Positions 16,908 to 20,683 of a stretch of DNA of 20,683 nt are shown piece after piece. The DNA is from a virus: positions 1-20,683 of IMG/VR virus record IMGVR_UViG_3300046011_001425; one strand, 5' to 3'. Position numbers and translations under genes: made by a program. The notes beneath the pieces are model-generated. The model was given only the letters and a program-made list of their open reading frames with translations. It searched no databases and was not told where the DNA came from. How positions within the stretch are numbered: the first letter of the stretch is position 1; each line of letters begins with the position of its first letter.

Positions 16908-17492
16908 TATTTTATTCTCCATAGATGCGTTCGCATCACTTAGTGTGGTTTCTTCTGGTTCGGAAGCATTTACTTCTTCGTCAGTAAGGTACACTTTTTT
17001 AAATTCGTCATATTCATTCGTGCTAGCAAATGATTTTGCCACAGAGAATAGAGCTGTTTGGTTGCATGGAACAGATACTACAGAGATTTCTAGTAGTTCT
17101 GCCTGTTTAATAATAAAACCATCTGTGATTTTATTGTAGTCCATTTTCTTAGGCAGAAATCCTACAGAAAAGGTTTTTAGTACACCCTGCTTTATTAGGT
17201 CGTAAGTTGATCCTGCTGCTTTAAATATTTGAGCAGTAACCAATAGTCCTTCAGCTACAACTTTTATATCAATAACCTTACCAATTGGTGTATTATAGTT
17301 ATGATTAAATAGTACTACTGAATTTTTGCGGTAGTTATCTAAACCACCATCCCAAGCAGAATGCAAAATTATATCGCCAGCTCTATCTACACTATCTGTA
17401 CTAGCTAGCCCGGTGATTGTAATACTCTCCGAACCATCCTCATCTGTATCAATAGTTTTAAACTGGCTGAAAAGCTCAAGCATGTTTTTCAT
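15522..17492 (-). CDS. Prohead protease / major capsid protein fusion (HK97 type)
   Basis: A single 656-residue frame joins two genes that are usually separate. Residues 1 to about 165 are a prohead protease (S78-like): ITGLASTDSVDRAGDII, then VVLFNHNYNTPIGKV with candidate catalytic H64, LKTFSVGF with candidate S109, and LLEISVVSVP with E135. Residues about 196-295 are an Ala/Glu/Lys-rich coiled coil like the HK97 delta (scaffold) domain. From about 296 (GGNGGSGDW) to the end is an HK97-fold capsid domain, with MPDSGYAEFT, the GGLDLGEITL strand, and the C-terminal FVVPRLRGMRMESDYET segment. The protease would cut off the delta domain during prohead maturation, probably near residues 292-297. 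The start overlaps the previous gene by 17 bases and has a weak ribosome site. A strong internal start at 16907 may yield capsid alone. Confidence 0.9.
   Translation of the reverse strand: MKNMLELFSQFKTIDTDEDGSESITITGLASTDSVDRAGDIILHSAWDGGLDNYRKNSVVLFNHNYNTPIGKVIDIKVVAEGLLVTAQIFKAAGSTYDLIKQGVLKTFSVGFLPKKMDYNKITDGFIIKQAELLEISVVSVPCNQTALFSVAKSFASTNEYDEFKKVYLTDEEVNASEPEETTLSDANASMENKIMDPEEIKKIAEAAAAKAVADERAANKAVADAAAEKAAADEAIKTAVTSGLTSGAERLYADLEAKMAVREADVAKILEAGMADIKAQAEELTKMRDSKRQFGGNGGSGDWKTNKSLSAEVEDAVILGLATRKGTLNTDFGKGVMNKVNEHSGLQVSSADFEQEVSTNLERDIQLKLVLAPLFREIQMRSATQIVPIMPDSGYAEFTTSQTAAGSSPHGNLAQRGDTFGSPYGGLDLGEITLQTYKLISQSYLGNETEEDAILPILPLIRESIVRSHARGMENALLAGNHADGAYTSGIFNGLVKLASTQSRTTQSATAYASYVLTGDQLLAARKNLGKYGVNPTDVSFVVSLRGYYELLEDTDFQDWTQVQNMGTKMTGEVGSIFGSKVMVCDEFATPAVSKYHALAVNTRNFVVPRLRGMRMESDYETANQRTVLVGSQRVGFTELITNATSVWGLQYKGS
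16905..16920 (-). promoter_or_regulatory. Internal ribosome binding site and start codon inside the protease/capsid frame
   Basis: The minus strand reads GGAGAA-TAAAATA-ATG at 16920-16905, an optimal Shine-Dalgarno sequence and spacing. It falls exactly at the border between the protease and the delta/capsid parts. A second in-frame ATG overlaps the GGAG at 16922 but has no comparable upstream site. Confidence 0.65.
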
Positions 17493-17703
17493 TTGCAGTC
17501 TCTACGGCCACTGTGGGCTCTGTGAGACTCTTTCGTCTCTTTCTAGCGTTTATGTACCTTAGAGCTCCAGACCATGATCCAAAGGCTTTTTTGATTACAC
17601 TAGAATTTACTGGAGTATCTGCTTTCTTATACTCCGATAGTGATACTTCTCCATGTTTCTCGAAGTAAGCTTCTAGTAGATCAATTAGTTTTGTTCTTGT
17701 CAT
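17476..17703 (-). CDS. Small DNA-binding-like protein (homing-endonuclease-associated repeat pattern)
   Basis: A 75-residue protein wedged between portal and protease/capsid, overlapping the portal by 23 bases and the fusion gene by 17, which argues that it is a real, coupled gene. Residues 1-55 read KLIDLLEAYFEKHGEVSLSE, then TPVNSSVIKKAFGSWSGALR. The FGSW..AL signature and two-helix layout fit the homing-endonuclease-associated repeat (HNH-repeat, a helical DNA-binding module). The tail KRRKSL is basic. The ribosome site is weak. No nuclease residues are present, so it may be the remnant of an endonuclease, or a small DNA-binding protein now fixed in the head operon. Function unknown. Confidence 0.6.
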   Translation of the reverse strand: MTRTKLIDLLEAYFEKHGEVSLSEYKKADTPVNSSVIKKAFGSWSGALRYINARKRRKSLTEPTVAVETANEKHA

Positions 17704-18874
17704 CTTTTGGGTCTTTCGGGCGTCCGCCTGTGCTAGGATTAGCGGCGGAGCCTGCTACGTTTGCGGGAACAACTAGTTCACCGTGCTCTCCGCCTTTAGG
17801 ATCTTTACCAATATCTGCACGGGCTTCATCAGCTGAGATGATACCACCATTCTTAAGTGAGCTAAGATAGTTTGCTTGCTCTGCTAATTCTGGTTGTAGT
17901 GCTGGGATGTTTACTACGTCTGCCGTAACTTTAAACCCAAAGAAACGCTCAAAAGCGGAATTTAACTTCTTAGTAATTGGGATTATAGTCTCTAGGTAGT
18001 AAAGACGGTGGTTAGGTCTAAGATTAGCATTGTTTCCTGAGTTCAGTAGAATTGGTGGAACACCTAGACTCTTAAGGATTGTTTCTTCGTTTGCTGTGAT
18101 TGACGATTGGAAGTCTAGATCCTTGAAGTTAATCTTGGAAATGTCTTCTAGTTCCATTCCACCATCTAAGATAAGTGGTCTGCGCCCACCAGCTGTAGGG
18201 TTGTATCTGTTACCCCACGCTTGCAGCATTCTGTCCTTAATCTTATCTGACAGAGTATTTGGACTTTTAATCACCAAGCCGGGAATTGCCCCGTTCTTGA
18301 AGAAGTTATCTTGGAAGGTTCTCATTGACTTAAGTAACTTCATAGTTCTTAAGCAGGCCTTCAGCCTTGGAACACCTCTATAGATAGAATAGAAACTGTT
18401 TTCTTTAATATGTATGATCTCTGATGGATCATAGTTCACCATACCATCGTACACATATCCAGCTACGTAAGCTTTAGTGTCTGGGGTAATTACCATCTTG
18501 CTAGCTGGTAGGTGGTACATATGAGCACCATCGAAATAAACGAATATGTTGCCGTCGATAATTAGATCAATTACTAAATTACGGTAGAATGCATTTACAT
18601 CTTGATATGGATTGGGTTGCACATTAAGTAGTTTTTCTAGTGTTACCTTCTTAATATTTGTTGAACCGATAACACCCAGGTTATCACCCACTTTTACTCT
18701 AATCTCGCTAACATCGTCCACGATCATGTTGACTGCGCGGTTTACGATCTCTAATTCTTCGTAGAACTTCTGGTAGCTAGTAGTGTCTTCACGGCTAGCA
18801 ACATCCATTCCCTCACTGCGAGCAATGATAGGCTGAGCTGGATTTGCTCTAGTGAATACATCATACCACGCCAT
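17681..18874 (-). CDS. Portal protein (HK97 family)
   Basis: A 397-residue protein of the usual size for HK97-type portals, which form the dodecameric ring at the packaging vertex through which DNA enters and leaves. Supporting segments in family order: YEELEIVNRAVNMIVDDVSE near the N-terminus, then LLNVQPNPYQDVNAFYRNLV, DLIIDGNIFVYFD, YDPSEIIHIKEN, RGVPRLKACLRTMKLL, FFKNGAIPGLVI, ANEETILKSLGVPPILLN and RLYYLETIIPITKKLN. The C-terminus (after ISADEARADIGKD) is Pro/Gly/Lys-rich and disordered. AAGGAG sits 4 bases before the ATG, and the start overlaps the HNH gene by 14 bases. Confidence 0.93.
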   Translation of the reverse strand: MAWYDVFTRANPAQPIIARSEGMDVASREDTTSYQKFYEELEIVNRAVNMIVDDVSEIRVKVGDNLGVIGSTNIKKVTLEKLLNVQPNPYQDVNAFYRNLVIDLIIDGNIFVYFDGAHMYHLPASKMVITPDTKAYVAGYVYDGMVNYDPSEIIHIKENSFYSIYRGVPRLKACLRTMKLLKSMRTFQDNFFKNGAIPGLVIKSPNTLSDKIKDRMLQAWGNRYNPTAGGRRPLILDGGMELEDISKINFKDLDFQSSITANEETILKSLGVPPILLNSGNNANLRPNHRLYYLETIIPITKKLNSAFERFFGFKVTADVVNIPALQPELAEQANYLSSLKNGGIISADEARADIGKDPKGGEHGELVVPANVAGSAANPSTGGRPKDPKDDKNKTN

Positions 18875-19238
18875 GTTTCTCCTTCTGGAGTTTAACCCAG
18901 TTCATCTGTTTTTTGGCAGTCCCTAGTCCAGGACTCTTTGCAAAAATTTTGTGTAAGCAATTATGATGGTGATGGTGGCATAAAGTAACAGTTGCATCAA
19001 ACAGCTCGTACTCGTGCTCAGAAATAAACTCATCCCTAAAAGAAATTACTTGCTCGTTTGTATCTGCTTTATACCCCTTTTTGCGTAACCATCTATCTAA
19101 CAAAGGGGTGAGGCTATAATAATGATGAAAATCAAGGTCCTCTGTAGACTTACATATCTCGCATTCAACACCTTTATTGTATCGACTCTTCGCCTTATCT
19201 CTCACAAATTTCACCGCATCCCTAATTAAACCGGACAT
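18861..19238 (-). CDS. HNH endonuclease
   Basis: A 125-residue protein with an HNH signature: CEIC (C26, C29), DFHH (H38, H39) and LCHHHHHNCLHKIF (C87 to H96, with N93). The two Cys pairs should hold a structural zinc, and the His/Asn/His set forms the metal-dependent active site. In HK97-like phages an HNH protein beside the terminase genes takes part in DNA cleavage during packaging, so this may be a packaging accessory nuclease rather than a selfish element; a homing role is also possible. The start is inside the last 13 bases of the upstream endonuclease gene, with GAGAGGA 6 bases before the ATG. The gene then overlaps the portal gene by 14 bases. Confidence 0.85.
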   Translation of the reverse strand: MSGLIRDAVKFVRDKAKSRYNKGVECEICKSTEDLDFHHYYSLTPLLDRWLRKKGYKADTNEQVISFRDEFISEHEYELFDATVTLCHHHHHNCLHKIFAKSPGLGTAKKQMNWVKLQKEKHGVV

Positions 19239-20074
19239 GGTATTTCCTCTCTCATGGTCTCTGTATTTCCTGAAATTAACAGATTTCTATTAACTAATAT
19301 ATGTTTATAATTTTTTAATAGGCCCTGTTCAACAGTATAAGCAATTTTCCCATTAGGGAAATCTATTTGCCAAACTACCTCTATACCGAACTTAACCCAG
19401 TCCGATTTAAATCTTTCTCGTACAGTTTTATTAGTTATACCTACTTTAAATAAATCTTCACTTATTTTCACAAAATACAGCGTAGTGGGTTCATTGTATT
19501 TTAACCCTGATACCGCACAGGAAGGGCACCCACCGTTATGCTCTAATATATCATTTGGTCTTATATCCCAAATATACGAACATTTAGTACACTGATGGGC
19601 TGTTTTAGTTAAAGCACTAGTATAAGAACCTACTAGAGTATATTTTGTACCTAACAATTCCTTTATATATGTTTCTTCCGATTTTCTAGTAGTGGCCCAG
19701 CATTTTGTACATGCTATTCCATTCTGTAAGATGCTTCTTGGCTCTGCCATCCACTCACTAGAACAATGCTTACACTTATGTAATATTTTGGTGTGTGCAT
19801 TAATATAAGGTTGTAATGAATAACAGCCTTTAGTTTCTAGTTCCTTTTTATATTGTTCGTTAGATTTAGTACATACGTAAACTTTATTGGGACACTTAGG
19901 ACATTTATCTTTAGAAGCTTTTAATAAGATAGTTGGGGTAGTATTCCACATATAGCCACAAACACATAAATGATTGAGCTTAGTATTGTTGGTAGAGTAT
20001 ACTCCTATAACTTTTAAGTTTGGACGCAACAATTTTAGTTCTTTTTTATACTGATCTGTAGTTTTACGTTCCAA
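19226..20074 (-). CDS. Putative homing endonuclease: three zinc repeats plus C-terminal GIY-YIG-like domain (TTG start)
   Basis: A 282-residue protein between terL and the HNH gene. Three tandem repeats each begin with a Y-x-x-EL motif and hold two Cys pairs: C37/C39 with C58/C61, C101/C104 with C122/C125, and C162/C165 with C183/C186, each with a W and a P between the pairs. This implies three zinc ribbons for DNA recognition. Residues about 198-282 carry TLYFVK, LFKVGITN, VRERFKSDW, YTVEQGLL and SGNTE, a divergent GIY-YIG/T5orf172-like layout. Paralogue: 3789-4619. The start is TTG at 20074, chosen because AGGAG lies 7 bases before it, an in-frame stop is close upstream and the next Met is at residue 42. 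It has its own promoter. Homing is inferred from architecture and placement. Confidence 0.75.
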   Translation of the reverse strand: MERKTTDQYKKELKLLRPNLKVIGVYSTNNTKLNHLCVCGYMWNTTPTILLKASKDKCPKCPNKVYVCTKSNEQYKKELETKGCYSLQPYINAHTKILHKCKHCSSEWMAEPRSILQNGIACTKCWATTRKSEETYIKELLGTKYTLVGSYTSALTKTAHQCTKCSYIWDIRPNDILEHNGGCPSCAVSGLKYNEPTTLYFVKISEDLFKVGITNKTVRERFKSDWVKFGIEVVWQIDFPNGKIAYTVEQGLLKNYKHILVNRNLLISGNTETMREEIPCPV

Positions 20075-20099
20075 TTTTATACTCCTAAATATTACTTTA

Positions 20100-20128
20100 A
20101 TAATAAATGCTTATGGATTGAGAGTCAA
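20100..20128 (-). promoter_or_regulatory. Sigma70-type promoter before the endonuclease gene
   Basis: On the minus strand, TTGACT (20128-20123) and TATTAT (20105-20100) are separated by exactly 17 bases, each matching 5 of 6 consensus positions. It lies in the 71-base gap between terL and the TTG-started endonuclease gene. It would give a leader of about 20 bases containing the AGGAG at 20086-20082. It could serve the endonuclease alone or the whole portal/capsid cluster. Confidence 0.7.
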
Positions 20129-20145
20129 GAACTTTTTCCGCTAAC

Positions 20146-20683
20146 CTAGAAGGAGATTTGAGCGACTTCGAATGAGTAAAGTGCATATCTCAAAGCATCA
20201 GCACAGTGCGAAGCATCTGTGTGTCGCGGCTTTTCCTTAGTCAACCCAGGATTAGGGTCCCACTGATAAGCATCTACAGCTGCGATAGTATGTACACAAT
20301 GATCACCAATAATAAGACGACCACTCTCAGTTATCACCCCAACTGCCGCAATACCATCTAAAACGCTCTTCTTAGCGTTAGTAGTTGATATATCATAGTT
20401 CTGCGCGAAGTCGAAACGGGTTTGCTGCGCAGCCGCGTCAATGTAAACTATATCAATATTCCACTTTGCAACCAATTCGGCAATCGCCTCAGCGTGCTCT
20501 GCTGTCGTAGCCTCAGCGCGCTTATACTCGTCTAGGACATAATATACATCAGCATCCCAGTCATAGCCAATTACCACCATTGCTGTAGGATCCTTGAATC
20601 CAACGTCTAGGCCAGCTATGATATCAAATCGCCCAGTTTCTAGTGAAGACAAGTCCTGCACGCAAGTAGCTTCATCAAAGTTC
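20146..20683 (-). CDS. terL: Terminase large subunit, C-terminal nuclease domain (5' end outside window)
   Basis: The frame ends at a TAG at 20146 and is open to the window edge, so only the last 179 residues are seen; the ATPase half lies outside. A GTG at 20661 is not a real start, because the frame continues upstream (NFDEATCVQDL). The visible part is the RNase H-like nuclease that cuts concatemeric DNA at the start and end of packaging: IAGLDVGFKDPTAMVVIGYD, VLDEYKRAEATTAEHAEAI, then IDIVYIDAAAQQTRFDF and TDASHCADALRYALYS. Metal-binding acidic residues are expected at the Asp of GLDVG and the Asp of CADALRY. Together with the ATPase half it powers DNA translocation through the portal encoded downstream. 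Confidence 0.92.
   Translation of the reverse strand, partial: NFDEATCVQDLSSLETGRFDIIAGLDVGFKDPTAMVVIGYDWDADVYYVLDEYKRAEATTAEHAEAIAELVAKWNIDIVYIDAAAQQTRFDFAQNYDISTTNAKKSVLDGIAAVGVITESGRLIIGDHCVHTIAAVDAYQWDPNPGLTKEKPRHTDASHCADALRYALYSFEVAQISF

Noticed and set aside
20659-20661. GTG as start of a 171-residue terminase-like gene
   Set aside because: The frame continues open upstream to the window edge with terminase-like residues, so this is an internal codon of a truncated view of terL.

Overview
The window is part of the late (structural) region of a tailed double-stranded DNA phage or prophage. All supported genes lie on the minus strand, so transcription runs from the high-coordinate end to coordinate 1. 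Gene order is the classic siphovirus order: terminase large subunit, portal, prohead protease/capsid, connector and neck, tail terminator, tail tube, tail assembly chaperones, tape measure, distal tail protein, tail tip hub. The HK97-type protease and capsid, the 1650-residue tape measure protein and the absence of any sheath gene point to a long-tailed, non-contractile phage (siphovirus morphology). The DNA is AT-rich. A gammaproteobacterial, perhaps marine, host is a guess from general resemblance and is not shown by the sequence.

Head region (20683 down to about 14889): the C-terminal nuclease part of terL enters from the window edge. It is followed by a sigma70-like promoter, a putative homing endonuclease with three zinc-binding repeats and a C-terminal GIY-YIG-like domain, an HNH endonuclease, the portal, a 75-residue protein resembling a homing-endonuclease-associated DNA-binding repeat, and a 656-residue prohead protease/major capsid fusion. 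A strong internal ribosome binding site inside the fusion could give a separate 461-residue capsid precursor whose first ~100 residues look like an HK97 delta (scaffold) domain. A GC-rich hairpin follows, then the head-tail connector.

Neck and tail region (14889 down to 1): a 436-residue neck-like protein, a tail terminator-like protein and a large 557-residue tail tube protein carrying two accessory beta-modules. A textbook intrinsic terminator and a near-consensus sigma70 promoter (TTGACA-17-TATACT) then sit back to back between the tail tube gene and a second, apparently paralogous, tail-tube-like gene. After that come two overlapping tail assembly chaperone-like genes, the tape measure gene, a second homing endonuclease paralogous to the first, a minor/distal tail protein, and the first 903 residues of a tail tip hub protein that runs off the window.

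The most unusual points are the nested protease/capsid arrangement, the two paralogous zinc-repeat endonucleases placed between structural genes, the tandem tail-tube paralogues split by a terminator/promoter switch, and related beta-modules scattered among several tail proteins. Genes are packed with short overlaps. I saw no tRNA, rRNA, CRISPR array, integrase or IS element, and no gene-free stretch longer than about 105 bases.
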